Source: Prorocentrum cordatum (taxonomy: Eukaryota > Sar > Dinophyceae > Prorocentrales > Prorocentraceae). Taken from it: a stretch of DNA of 64,000 nt. Within the stretch, counting starts at the first letter, position 1; every line of letters begins with the position of its first letter. Below the pieces are notes generated by a model. The model did not search any database and had not been told where the DNA came from. It saw nothing but the letters and a program-made list of their open reading frames with translations. Where the stretch lies: positions 277,700-341,699 of the forward strand of contig CAUYUJ010008080.1 of NCBI GenBank assembly GCA_963575745.1. Direction: 5' to 3'. Both the position numbers and the translations under genes were made by a program. Positions 1-11,015 of this stretch are shown piece by piece.

Positions 1-101
1 TTCTTCGTCCTGAGTCGTTCCTTGACGCCCCCAGAGGCCGACAACATGAAAAAACAGCCTCCCGTCGTGATTTTTCTGCACGGCTCGAGGGGGCTCTGGG
101 A

Positions 102-385
102 GAGAGGGCCCTTTCCCTGAGGCCGGCCTCTCATCCACAGCCCTCTCTGTGTGCTCCCCTGCCCAGGAGGCACGAAGGGTGTTTCTTGGCGAGGGGGAGG
201 AGGAGGAGGAGGAGGAGGAGGAGGAGGAGGAGGAGGAGGAGGAGGAGGAGGAGGAGGAGGAGGAGGAGGAGGAGGAGGAGGAGGAGGAGGAGAGGAGGAG
301 GAGGAGGAGGAGGAGGAGGAGGAGGAGAGGGCCCTTTCCCTGAGGCTGGCCTCTCATCCGCAGCCCTCTCGGTGTGCTCCCCGGG
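102..385. repeat. Direct duplication flanking a (GGA)n tract
   Basis: A segment of about 60 bp at 102-161 (from GAGAGGGCCCTTTCCCTGAG through CTCTCATCC to GTGTGCTCCCC) recurs with few changes at 326-385. The (GGA)n tract sits between the copies. This is seen directly. A tandem duplication spanning the microsatellite, or slippage within it, would explain the arrangement. Long open frames here are shadows of the triplet repeat. Confidence 0.8.
194..328. repeat. (GGA)n microsatellite
   Basis: About 135 bp of nearly uninterrupted GGA triplets with one GAGA interruption near 290. It would translate as polyE, polyG or polyR in the plus frames and polyL/P/S in the minus frames, so all open frames here are artefacts. 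Confidence 0.95.
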
Positions 386-570
386 GGCCCGACGCCCGCC
401 TCCCGAGGCCACAGAAGGGCGCGACGCCGCCCGCCCTGCTCCTCTTCAGGGGCGCCGGAGGCCTGGGCCCCGGGAGGCGGAGCCCCCGGGGGGGGGCCCC
501 CGGAGCTCCTCCGAGGCCCCCCGAGGCCCAGAAGGTTGAAGCATGCGCGCCCCGAGGCCTCCCCGAGGCC

Positions 571-606
571 TCCCTCCTCCTGCTCCTCCTCCTCCTCCTC
601 CTGCTC

Positions 607-638
<32 letters not shown>

Positions 639-687
639 TCCTCCTCCTCGGTCCTCTTCCTTCTCCTCCTCCTCCTCCTCCTCCTCC
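571..687. repeat. (CTC)n/(TCC)n polypyrimidine tract
   Basis: About 115 bp of CTC/TCC triplets with a run of C in the middle. It lies about 240 bp after the purine (GGA)n tract and in the opposite base sense, so the two could pair as inverted purine/pyrimidine blocks. Confidence 0.9.
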
Positions 688-1162
688 GACTGCTGTGTTC
701 AGGGATGGGGGGACGAGTGGGGTGGGCAATGGGTGCGGTTGGAGAGAACGACGAGACCCGCTTTGATCCTAAAGAAATCAGCGACAGAAGCGGATCTTCG
801 ATCGCGTTCGTGGACGGAACTGGAAAGCTGCTGTAGTCGTTAAGCGTGTCGCTGAAAACTGGACGCGTCTTGGGGAATTTGCCTTGACGCCGGTCCAAAG
901 GGCTGAACGTCGAGCTTCTGAACTGGCCCTCAGACGTTTCCGTGGATCGATCTGGCTTGTTCGTAGCAGCGCGGCTTTGCACAAACGTTGGGCCCCGAAG
1001 CGCCACCCTGCGTGCCGAGGTCCCGAATGCGGATCCGTGGCTTCGCGTGAGGGACACTCTCTCGAGCAAAGGGCAGGGCGAAGTTCGGGTCTCGTGGTTT
1101 CCCTCCCACTGCGACCCAGGCGGTCCGACCCTCACCGAAAGGAACACCGAGACATCTCAGCA

Positions 1163-1320
1163 GTGGAGGAGGAGGAAGAGGAGGAGGAGGAGGAGGAGGA
1201 AAGGAGGAGGAGGAGGAGGAGGAGGAGGAAAAGGAGGCGGAGGCGGAGGCGGAGGCGGAGGAGGAGGAGGAGGAGGAGGAAGAGGATAATGATGATGAGG
1301 AGGAGGAGGAAGAGGAGGAG
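1163..1320. repeat. (GGA)n microsatellite with (GGCGGA) core
   Basis: GGA triplets with an internal GGAGGC-type stretch near 1236-1260 and GATGAT near 1287. Simple repeat, no coding content. Confidence 0.9.
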
Positions 1321-2034
1321 CAGGGCAAGGGGGACCCATGGCGACCCATGGCGACCCTGCCGACTTTGCCTGTGGCAACGGAGCCGCCGACACCTCAGCA
1401 GGCGAAGCTGGCCGGTTTTCTCGTGGCCCCTTCGCCGCTCGGAAAAGCGAGGCCGCTAGGCACCGACACCCTGGGCACTGCACGGCCGCGCTCGCCAGCT
1501 CCACGGGCTGCTCGGGCCATGGTGGCCTCCGCCAGTGCTGCCCATTTGGGCGATCTCGGAGGCCCTGAACCCAAAACGTTTTCATCTCCTGGGGGCGCAT
1601 ATTTTACCTCCGCCGCCATCCGCTGCCCTTCCTTTTTACCAACGCTACACCCTCTTAAGTGTCACTCTGGATGTCTTGCGACGGGCCCAATCAAAAACTA
1701 CCGGAACCTCTGCGCAGCATAATTTACTCGAGAACGAATTTGCTGGGGCCTCAAGGGGGCGCAGAGGCAGGGAAGGCAGGAAGCGTTGGCCCACCGCCCA
1801 CCAGGCCCCGCCCCCGAGCACCCCCTCCTCTAAGGGGGTGGCACTTCGAGAGCGGCCGCTGCAGGGCCCTCTAGTCCTGCGGCAGGCCCTCAACCCAAAA
1901 GCTACGTAGCTTCCCCACTCTCGCGCGAGGCCCGAGATTTCATGGGCCCACCACTGCTCCAGGGGCCTAAGAAGTTCCAGACCTGAACAATCGATCTAAC
2001 CCACGGGGCTCTCTGGAGACCTCAGCAGAGGCGC
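1321..2034. other. No recognisable gene
   Basis: GC-rich sequence without a long simple repeat. Several short open frames exist on both strands, but none shows a protein motif I recognise and none is clearly favoured over the others. Confidence 0.5.
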
Positions 2035-2975
2035 TCACTTCTTCTCGGGCCGCTTGGAGTCCTTCTTGCCGCCGCCGCCGCGCTTGAATGCCATCCTCTC
2101 GAGCTCCTTGGAGCCCTTGCTCATCGGGGCGGAACTGTCATCGAGCACCGCGCTCGCCGACTGCAGGCCGCCGTTCCCCTCAGGCAGTACATGGCCTGCA
2201 TGGGTGGAGGATGCGACATAGCAGCGGGAATCCACTTGGTTTCTTCCACTGTCTTGCCACCGACGTCTGTCTTCGTCTGAACGTCGAAGCAGCGGGTCGC
2301 TTTGAGCTTCACTTCCTCGCCGTTCAAACTCTTGCCGAATTCGACCAACAGGCGCAGCGCCTCTTTCGACTCGGCTGGGTGCGGTCCTTGGGCCACTGCT
2401 GCGCGAACGTCCTCGAAACTGCCCTCGATCGCCTCGCTCAGGCGGAACAGCATCATGCGGAGGTACGCGTCGGGCTTCTTCCCGCGCGGGTGGCCGCGAT
2501 GCTCGATGGGCTCGACCGCGGCGCGCGCTTCCTTCCCGACCTTCTGGTCGTTCTGGATGCCCGTCGCGAGCGCCAGCTGTATCCGGGAGCCCGTCTTCAG
2601 CTTCACCACCGCGTTCTGGTCGCGCGCCGAGCCCCTGAAGTTGTCCTCGTGCTGGAGCAACAACTTCGTCATGGGCTTGTCCTTCTTCGAGATGCCAGTC
2701 GGCTCCGCCTCCTCGGGTTCGGCTCCGCCCTCGCCGACCTCGGCCTTGGCCGCGTCCCTCTTCTCGATGACGTCCGCCGCAGGCTCGACCATCTGGAGGG
2801 GGTGCCGAGTGGGGCGGCGGCGGCGGTGGCACCGCAAGTGGCCCCGGAGCGTGCTGAGAGCCAACGCGCCGAGGGCAACTGTGTTGGACATGGCGAAGTC
2901 GGACTCCTTACGAGAAAACGTAGCACGGCAGAAAAGGCATCTCTTAACCCTCAAGTCGTCTCCGGGGATATCCAC
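2035..2975 (-). pseudogene. Hypothetical ORF, possibly ORF1-like protein of a retroelement
   Basis: A 284-codon minus-strand frame (2121-2975) with mixed, protein-like composition rather than repeat composition. It starts MDIPGDDLRVKRC, has CLFCRATF near its N-terminus, an acidic stretch (about residues 75-90), then a K/R- and L-rich middle with KLLLQHEDNF, LALATGIQNDQKV and AYLRMMLFRLSEAIEG. Near 2200 the plausible reading shifts to another frame that ends with a very basic tail (GGGGKKDSKRPEKK) and a stop at 2035, so a frameshift or sequencing error is likely. The middle part resembles, from memory, accessory proteins linked to dinoflagellate retroelements, but this is unverified. It lies directly 3' of LINE-A on the same strand, so it may be the first ORF of another copy or a host gene remnant. 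No catalytic motif seen. Confidence 0.45.
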
Positions 2976-3019
2976 ATGATTAGCCGCAACGCGATGGGCC
3001 GCGAACCTGCGATTCTCTA

Positions 3020-5259
3020 ATCTGGTCTGTCCATGACATGTTTTTTTCCACGGTCTGGGCAGACAAGGCGATGTGCTTCATCAGCGTCGCCAGCTTCGCG
3101 GAGTCGGTCGCTCTCGGCTTCGTGTGAGAGGGCGGCCTTGAGCTCTGCGTGTGAGGAGCATGTCCAGCCACTCCAGCCAATCTCGCGAAACACACAGCCA
3201 ATCATTCGGAGCGCGCAACTGGCTCTCAGCAGGAAGACAGGCCCACAACGCACGAAGATCTGCGAGAAGCTGCCCCAATGGACAATGATAATTTCGACTG
3301 TGGGGGTCCTCGAACGATAGTCTGCCGAATATGGCAGCCCGTGCAGCCTTGGTGGGGCCATGCTCTAAGGGTTCTGATTGGCGCCCGGGAGCAATCGCAT
3401 GTTGCCACCACTGCAGCCTGCGGTAAAGTAAAGTAGAACTCGTGCTATAGACTTTGGCACGACGTCGAATATCTGCAGTGGAGACATGCCGAAGGTGTGC
3501 GGGGGAACGAAGAATATGTCGCAATTTCTTGGTTTGCCAGCGTTCGAGTTTGATCAAATCCGTCATCGTGATGAAGGCAACTTCTAGCGCGTAATGGGCG
3601 ATGGGCCGTGCTAGTGAATTCCACAAGCGTATCTTTAAAAGCGCTCTGAGGTTCCCCTTCAGCACCTCCTTGGACAGCCGGCCGTGGGCTTGGTTGGCGG
3701 AAGTCAGGCGGGCCTTGGCCTCGGCCGAGCACGAGCCCGTCGCCGACAGCAAACAGCCGAGGTGCTTTGCAGTCGGCGTCGGGTGGATCGCGCGAGCCTG
3801 GCCCTCGGCGCGGGTCAAGCTAACGCCGATCTGCTTAGTGCCGATTTTCTTCCTTACCCTCCGGCGCCCCTCCCCCGCGACGCTCGCCATCAGCTCGGTT
3901 TTCGGGGCATTCATGGTTCAGCCGCCGGCATTAACGTTGGTCCTCAGAAACTCTGGAAACCCGGAGACAGTCGCTGAGTCGTCGACCACCGTCAGCGCGA
4001 TTAAATCATCTACGAACTGGACCTGGGACGCATCTTCCGACCTCAACTCGATAGTCATGAAACCGACCGAGTTCCTGAAGACCCGGAACTGGGGGTCGCA
4101 CTGCACCTGGACGCCCTGGAACCCCCCTCCAACGCCATGGAGCCTACGTCCTTAGTGGCGAGGTCGTAGATAGCGATAAAAAAGCCAAGGCCCCTCTACG
4201 CTGCCTTGCCGTGCACCTTTGCGAATGAGTAGTTGCCTACAGGGTCTGTTAGTTCGAGCATCTCGGAGGATATAGCAGGCCGCATTGTAGCGCTCCGCTG
4301 TAACCGGGCGGGCGCCGCGGGAGAGCGCCAGCTTATCTAGGGCCTCCCAGACTTGACTTCGCGCCAGGAGGTCGAAGGCCTCCTCGAGGTTGAGTGCAAG
4401 TTTTGGCCTTGGCGCGAAGAAGGTTGCCCCGAAAGCGACGGCCGATCTCGTCGACGAGGCCGATGGCGTCTCGTGAAGGGCCTCAAACTGAATAGCAGGG
4501 AGCCGGCCTGACATTGCACGCAGCTCAGGCACGATGACCGCGTCGGCGAAGGCTTTGCCGACGTGGCCAATAAGATTGACAATCCTGTAGTGATCCTTGG
4601 CATTCCCCGCCCTCTTTAGGTTTTCGCAGTGAAACCACCTCCACATTTTTAAACCTTCGTGGGGCGCGGCGGAAAGCCTGAGCGGCCTGAAAGACTCCAA
4701 GAAGTGGGCCCCCTACAAGATCACCTCCTAACTTCCAGAGCTCAGCCATAGCACCTTCGGGGCCCTGTCGAGGCCGATTGGAGAACGAGGGGCCCGTCAA
4801 CTGCAGCGCGGACGCGCTCTTGAATTCGGGGGGCCTGCTCGGGGCCATAGTGATGTCGTCCGCGTCGTGCTGGCCCGCGAGTTCCACGTCGGGCCCCTCG
4901 GGGATGCCCCGGGGGCCGCCATCCTCATGCGTGGGCAGCTCAGTGGCCTCAAAGATGGCGCAGAGGGCGTCGGTGCGGACCCGTCGGTCTTCGTCATTGT
5001 CGAAGCACGGGTAGCCCGCGGCTGGGTTGCGGGCTGTCAGCATGGGCATGCGGGGCTCAGGCGCGAGGCGCTTGACGATCGAGTTGCAGCGTCGGATATC
5101 ATGCGCTGCATCGGCCCGCTCCGCATCGGCAACCAGGGCCGCAATGTGCCGTCGCTTCTCCGATCGCACTGCCTGCTTTGCCCGCTTTGCCGTCAGCCGA
5201 AACTGCGATGATATAGATTTGTATAGCCACGAGCTGTGGTCGACGATGTTGGGTGGCAT
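3020..5259 (-). pseudogene. LINE-A reverse transcriptase, frameshifted and interrupted
   Basis: Four minus-strand segments build one RT. 4525-5259 holds the linker and the GPEGAMAELWK...NVEVVSLRKPKEGG fingers. At about 4600 the reading moves to another frame (4152-4700): DHYRIVNLIGHVGKAF, motif A as ALNLEEAFDLL, and GARQGSVEGPWLF. A stop at 4152 is followed in frame by 3918-4106 with the catalytic QFVDDLIAL (FVDD at 4005-4016), another stop at 3918, then 3081-3914 with KHLGCLLS, RPIAHYALEV, KLRHILRSP and RRLQWWQHAI, typical of the LINE thumb/C-terminus. A CPDRGKK stretch near 3060 may be a worn zinc finger. The motif A aspartate is Asn (AAC on the minus strand, 4389-4391). Confidence 0.85.
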
Positions 5260-5287
5260 TATCTGAAAATACGGTTTGCGTTTTGAT

Positions 5288-6421
5288 CTAATCCAAGGTA
5301 GCGTCAGTGAGGTTCTTCTGCGGGGTCAACTTTGGGGAACCAGCGTAGAGCGGGTAAGCTGCGTCAACAACTGTTCCTTCCACTGAATTGTAATAGCTGG
5401 ATGTCGAGGTGTAGCGTTGGTTGATGCAGCACTCCTGCTGCCAGTGTCCCTCACTGGCACGGGCTTGTAGTTCATGGCGGAGCCGTCTGCGAAAATCTTG
5501 CACCCGTGCTGGTCTATCGTCGAAACGCTGAACCACTTTGAGAGCTTGGAGCAGACGGTCGCGGTTCCATCTGACAGGTGGGTCTTGCCGAAACCGCTTA
5601 CATTGAACATTTACTGATATCGCGGCCTCAACGGGGCAGTGGTCGCGGAATCCTCCCATGCTAACGGGCAAAAAATGTAAAACTCGAGCTCCGTGTCCGC
5701 AACCTCCTTGCATTCTGGTGCATATGCAGTCAATATGGTTCCATGTCGTGCCGTCCGTGTGCAGCCAAGTCCCCACGATCTTCTTTCGAATGCCATGCGT
5801 GTTCAGCGCTGTCATTCCGTTATTCTGGAGAATGCAAAGGAAGTGACTGCCATTCAAGTTTGTCGTTCTCGGTTGTCTGTCAACGCCCGCATTTCCAACG
5901 TTAGGAAGCTCGGGCGCCACAGTACCATTAGCATCTAGGCACCAAATCATTGATGATCTCTGGGGCACTCTCCGTATAATGTCGTCACACGTCTGCCAAA
6001 CAAGGGCCTGTGCTTGTCTGTGTTCAGCTTGCACTCGGTCTTGGTCAGCTTCCGCCACATGAGTGCTCGCCGTGTTGGTCGGCGCGTAGCCGTTCAACAT
6101 GTAGAGGTCTCGCTCACATGTTCCTGTTCGTCGAACGCGTATTCCTAGGAGCCTGCCTGGTAGCCACTCATGGACACATCGGACCTTCAGCGGGTCGAAC
6201 ACATGTAGATTCAGCGCCGTCCAGCAGCCGTCCTTAGCACGTGAAGATGTCATCGGGGTTGGGTATACGCGAAAACCCGCGCTGGTCCAAGACATGGTGG
6301 CTCCCATGAGAGTACTTTGAAAGCATATTATAGCGATCTGCTGCCCACTTGTGTGTCTTAATAATTTTCCCCGGATGTCGATGCATATCAATGATTATGT
6401 GTTGTAGCTCCATACCTTCAT
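5288..6421 (-). pseudogene. LINE-A endonuclease domain (EEP/AP-type)
   Basis: The frame opens at an ATG at 6421 (MKVWSYNT), meets a TAA at 6395-6397 and continues in the same frame to 5288 (367 codons). Endonuclease landmarks in order: IAIICFQS (the place of the usual Q-E-T motif), LYMLNGYAPT, WCLDANG (usual GDFN/DxN region), FLCILQNNGMTALNTH, GTWLHTDGTTWNHIDCICT, and FRDHCPVEAAIS, which matches the terminal SDH region. In the family this domain nicks target DNA for target-primed reverse transcription. The Glu of the Q-E-T motif appears replaced by Ser, and the stop lies eight codons after the start, so activity is doubtful. It is the best preserved part of the element. Confidence 0.85.
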
Positions 6422-6590
6422 GATGTGGGTTGGTCTCGGTCTTCGTGGTATGGGTCTGGGTGGTCGCGGCGAGTTCGAGGAAACGTCGGTGATCATCGGG
6501 AAGAACGTCACATCACGCTTAGAATCATAGCCAACCATGGGGCGGGTCAGCAGCTGGCCTCGATACCAACTGCAGCCTGCCACAATCGCG

Positions 6591-8502
6591 AGCCTCGCCG
6601 TACGTCTCCAAGCCCGCTTGCCACTCGTGAACCCTGATTCCAGCCTGCAATTGTCGTCGTGGGGCGCCTGCGCGCCGTCCTCGGAGGTCGGGCAACCTCC
6701 GAACGCTCACCTCGCTGGCTTCGTAGCGACCCTCAGCGCCCCGCTGTGCCACAGGCATCGCACATGGCAGAACTGGCAGGGCGCGCGCGCGGGTCGCAGC
6801 CGGGGGGGGGACTTGCGACCCCCTCCCTGTCGGAGGCAAACGGATCCTTTGAGCCGCCGAGGCTTCCGCCGCCCTTCCGCCGGCTTCCGCCGGCTTCCGC
6901 CGGCGGCGGCGGCCTCGTGTAACTTCCGCCGACCTTCCACAGCCCCTCCGCCGCCTTCCGCGGCGGAAGAGATGACAACTCCTTCTATCCTCGAAGGCAC
7001 GGGCTCTTCTGCTGGAGCGCCTCATTTAGTAAGACGCAGTGCCTCGAAGCGCCCGAGGACCTTTCGTTCTCGCTGAAGTCTTTCGTGCGGAGAGCGGGGC
7101 GACGGGCGGGGGGGAGGGAGTGCCACCCGCTGCGCGTGCTGCACTTCTGGCCCCCCCATCCGGGCTGCACTCCTGCCCAGCGTGGTGGCGGCACGGCCAC
7201 GGAGGACCCACGCCGCTTCCGAGCGCGAGTGCACTCTGCCACGCTCCAGGAGAGGTCATGGTAACCCTCCGCGGATCAGCATGGGCCTTGCCCCCGGCCG
7301 CAACAACACAACCCTTCAGGGAGCCAAATCCGGGCCGCGAAGGCGGCACTGTCGGGCGGGAAGCGGGCCTCCGGGGCGGCCCGCCTGGATCTCTCTTGTC
7401 CGGGGAGTGGGCTACCACATTGTGGCTACCAGCGGATTCCAGCGAATTCCTCCTCCTCCTCCTCTTCCTCCTCATCTTCTTCTTCCTCCTCCTCCTCCTC
7501 GTCCAATCTGATTTCTCAGTAGGTGTCGCAGGCACGGGCGGTATTGTGGTGGCTTCCCTCCTCATGTACGGAGGATCCACTTCTCATGCTTGGCCGCGGT
7601 CTTCATCCGCTGGCTGTCGCCGCGTACTCCGAGTACAAACAGCATGCAAAAGCTTCAGTTAGTCGCCACCTTCCTCCTTTTCCCCTGCGTCGCTGAAGAA
7701 GTCAGGAGCTCAAGGGGTGGCTTAGTTTTGTGACTCATTCCTTGGACATTATCAATAACAATATCCTCCCTCTCGTCTGGCGACGCCCGCTGCCTCCTGC
7801 GGTTCCTCCTCCTCACTTTGGAAGGGGCCGGGGGGTCTGCACTGGTTGGGACCCCCGAAAATCGCTCAGGGGGGGGGGGGGTGAAGCCAAATCCGCTCAA
7901 AATCAATCCGCGGACCCCTCCCGGGGCCATCTGGTTCAGTATTTCAGCCTGGAGCCATTTCACTGTCGGACCGAAAACGGCCCCTGGGGCCGAGCAAAAA
8001 ACAAAAACGTTCATGAACCCAGGGTCGCAAACCTGCCCCTTGCTGGCCGGAGCCATTGCTGGGTCACCTCAAACCCGCAGACGGCTCCAACCATAGCTCT
8101 TTGTCGCCTTCCGCCACCCACCCCTTCCCATTCGGCTACACGCAACATTGATCCTAGGCAAGAGTGACATTGGGTGCGCGACTTTAGGGGGGCCAAACCC
8201 AAGCGCGCGAGCCGCTGCGATCTCATCGCGCTCAGCCACCGGGGGACCCCAGCAGCGTGCCTGCACCAAAGGTCACTCTGGCGGAAGGTCGATCTTACGT
8301 GTAGTCGTCGGCCCATGCTCACAGGGCGCGCGGCCCCTGCCGAGAGGGCGCGCGCTGCAGGGTCCTCCGCCCCGCCTGCGGTCGCCGGCGATCCCGCCGG
8401 CGCCGCCGCGGGCGCGCGGGCGCCCTGCTGCTCCTCCTGCCCCGTGGCGGGCGGGCGCGGCGGGCCCTTTGCCCCCCGGCCTGTCGCCTGGACAGGAAGG
8501 GA
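6591..8502. other. Unassigned stretch with short minisatellites
   Basis: Holds a (CTTCCGCCGG)-type run near 6858-6915, a (CTC)n tract at 7447-7500, and several competing frames. A 133-codon minus frame (7655-8056) has protein-like composition (contains PTSADPPAPSKVRRRNRRRQ) but no domain I can name. A run of 11 G lies near 7870. No gene can be supported. Confidence 0.4.
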
Positions 8503-8760
8503 AGGGAGGAGGAGGAGGAGGAGGAGGAGGAGGAGGAGGAGGAAAAGGAGGAGGAAAAGGAGGACGAGGAGGGCGAGGGTGATGATGGCGATGATGAGGA
8601 GGAGGAGAATGAGGAGAAGGAGAAGGACGAAGAGTAGGAGCAGGAGGAGTCGGATAATGATGACGAATATGGAGATGATAACAATGAGACGGTGATACGG
8701 TAAGTTACGTTGATGCTGCTGCTGATGGTGATAATGATGATGATGGGACTGATTTTTTTC
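8503..8760. repeat. (GGA)n grading into (GAT)n
   Basis: GGA triplets from 8503 to about 8575, then GAG/GAT mixtures and GCTGAT/GATGAT units to about 8745. Simple repeat. 8761-9069 beyond it holds nothing recognisable. Confidence 0.85.
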
Positions 8761-9069
8761 CAGTCAACACCAAGTGAACTCCTTGGACAGCACAAGTGCA
8801 TGGCAATGAATCGCAAATCCTACAATTCGGGTCAGTGGGCCACCCCATGCCTTCGGCCAAAAAGCTCTGTGCTTTAACACACCACACGAGCATGCACAAC
8901 CTGGGGAACGTGGGGTGCTACGGCACTGGCCCCCTCTGAACGCAGCCCCTCCCGAAGAGCCAAGAGACTCCAGGAGGGGACATGCGCTCGGGGCCCTCGA
9001 GGACTGACCTCAAAACACCGCTCACGTCATGCGAAGTGGACAATACACCAACTAAACCGGAACGTTTTC

Positions 9070-10310
9070 AAGCACGTCCCTATCTGTGATGGCGGACGTC
9101 GAGGAATCCAAGAGCACCAGCGTGAAATTCTCGAGCATGACCTGGCCTGTGATCGCGAGCATCGTAAAACCCACGAGCGCCAGCGTGACATTCTCCAACA
9201 AATCCTGACTTGTGATCGCAGACAGCACGAGATCCAAGAACGTCACCGTGTCATTCTCGAGCGTCCTGGTCTGTGATCGCAAACGTCGTGAGATACAAGA
9301 ACAGAAGCGTGAAACCTTCGAGCATGGCCTGACCTGTGATCGCGGACAACGTGAAGTTTACGAGCACCAGCGCGCAAACCTCGAGCACGATCTGGTATGT
9401 GATCGCGGACAGCTTAACATGCTCGAGCATGATGTGGTCTGTGGTCGCAGTCTGAGCGGACTCTAATTGCACCGTCGCGCATGTTTCGGGCGAGCCCCTA
9501 TCTGTTATCGCGAACATCTTGAAATCTAAAAGCACCAGCGTGTATTTCTCGAACGCGTTCTAATTTGTGATCGCGGCCGTCGTGGGATCTAAAAGCACAT
9601 GCGCGAAATTCTCAAACACGTCCGTATCTGTGATCGAGCACGTTGTGAAATCCAAAAATTATGCGTGTAATTCTAAAGCGCGTCCTGATTTGTGATCGCA
9701 GTCGTCGTGAAGTCAAAGCACATGCGCGGAATTTTCGGACACGTCCGTATACGTGATCGCGGACATCGTAAAATCCAAGAGCCATGGCGTGAACTTCTCG
9801 AGCATGACCTGATCTGTGATCGCGGACATTGTGAGATTCAAGAACACCAGCGTGCAATTCTCAAGCACGGCCTGGTCTGTGATCGCGGACACTGTGACAT
9901 GCAAGAGCGCCCGTGTGGAAATGTCGAACACGATCCGATTAGTGATCGCGGACAGCGCGAGATCTAAGATCGCCGGCGTGTCATTCTCGAGCGCGTCCTG
10001 ATATGATCGCGAAAAAACTAAAATACAAGAGCTGTCGCGTGACACCCTTGAGAATGACCTCATCTGTGATCGCGGACAGCGTGAAATGGACGAGCACCAA
10101 CGTGATATTCTCGAGCTCGACCTGATGTGTGATCGTGGACAACGTGAGCATGCAACCAGAAGCGCGCTCCAGCGTAACCTGATCTGTGACTGCGGAAAGC
10201 GTAACATGCTGAGAAAAGGCTTGATTTATCCGCACACATCGTGAAATCCTCGAACATCAGCGTGACATGTTCCATAACGTCCTGATATGTGATTGCGGAC
10301 AACTGCGAAA
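9070..10310. repeat. 61-63 bp satellite, about 20 copies
   Basis: The phrase TGTGATCGCGGAC recurs at about 9088, 9149, 9211, 9272, 9335, 9397, 9566, 9629, 9692, 9814, 9878, 9940, 10067, 10127 and 10188, in steps of 61-63 bp. Each unit also carries a CGTGAAATTCTCGAGCATGAC-like half. Where the step is 63 the plus strand encodes a 21-residue repeat (CDRGxREIQEH...LEHDLV), for example in 9212-9466 and 9692-9967, and the minus strand encodes another open 21-residue repeat (SAITDQVMLE...). Steps of 61-62 break both. No start codon context, domain or flanking gene supports a real protein, so it is listed as a satellite possibly derived from a coding repeat. Confidence 0.85.
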
Positions 10311-10459
10311 GGGTTCTATGACGCGAACTGCCGTGCGTCCTCCTCGAGGCTAAGGCGCCATCCTTTTGAAAATGCTGCCCCGCCCGGTTGGCCCACCTGC
10401 TCTCGCAAAAGAAACCGCTGCCGCGCTGCCAGACGGGCCTGAGCAACTCGGTGGCGCTA

Positions 10460-10615
10460 TGACGATGATGGTGATGATGATGATCATGATGATAAGGATG
10501 ACGACAGGGATGATGAGGATGATGACCATGATGATGACGATACAGATGAAGCGGATCGCGACGATGATGATGATAATGGTGATGCTGATAATGATGATGA
10601 AGAAAATGATGACAA
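10460..10615. repeat. (GAT)n-rich microsatellite
   Basis: Interrupted GATGAT/GACGAT units over about 155 bp. Simple repeat, not coding. Confidence 0.9.
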
Positions 10616-10929
10616 GAGGGAGGGAAGAAGTATACCCGGGTAGACCAGAAACTGGGTCATGCTCCATCCTCACATCGATGGCGAACGGTAGTCCGATGAG
10701 GCGACATCGTCAACGGAGGGCCACGCGCTGGCCTAGCCACAACCCGTGCACGAAAGCTCCGCTGTGGCAGCGTTTCGCTGTGAATGAGCCGCGCGCAGCG
10801 TTAAAGCGCCACTAGCGTGCGCAATGGTAGAACCACGACCAGCGCTGACTGGCAGCTCGATCTGCAATTGCCCCGAAGTGCGACAGCCCACCCCACGTGA
10901 TGGCAGAACAAAAGGAGGAACGGAACAAC

Positions 10930-11015
10930 GGGGGGAGGAGGAAGAGGAGGAGGGGGAGGAAGAGGAGGAGGAGGAGGAGGAGGAAAGCGAGGAGGAGGGA
11001 AACGAGGAGGAGGTC
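10930..11015. repeat. (GGA)n microsatellite
   Basis: Purine triplet tract with GAAGAG interruptions. Sequence on both sides (10616-10929 and 11016-11659) contains no recognisable gene. Confidence 0.85.

Larger units (their letters stand above)
2980..6590 (-). mobile_element. LINE-A: non-LTR retrotransposon with AP endonuclease and reverse transcriptase, broken
   Basis: Reading the minus strand from about 6421 down to about 3020 gives, in order, an exonuclease-endonuclease-phosphatase (AP-type) domain, a linker, RT fingers, palm with FVDD, and the thumb/C-terminal region. This order is the standard non-LTR (LINE) layout. The coding path changes frame twice (between endonuclease and linker; again near 4600) and carries stops at 6395, 4152 and 3918. 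A target-site duplication and a poly-A or repeat tail were not identified, so the ends are approximate. Element is inactive as written. Clade not determined. Confidence 0.85.

Noticed and set aside
151-1459. Long frames with polyG, polyE, polyR or polyL/S/P around GGA/CTC tracts
   Set aside because: They are translations of triplet microsatellites; every frame is open and no domain exists.
9070-10310. CRISPR-like array
   Set aside because: Units are diverged throughout with no separation into constant repeats and variable spacers, and the host is eukaryotic.
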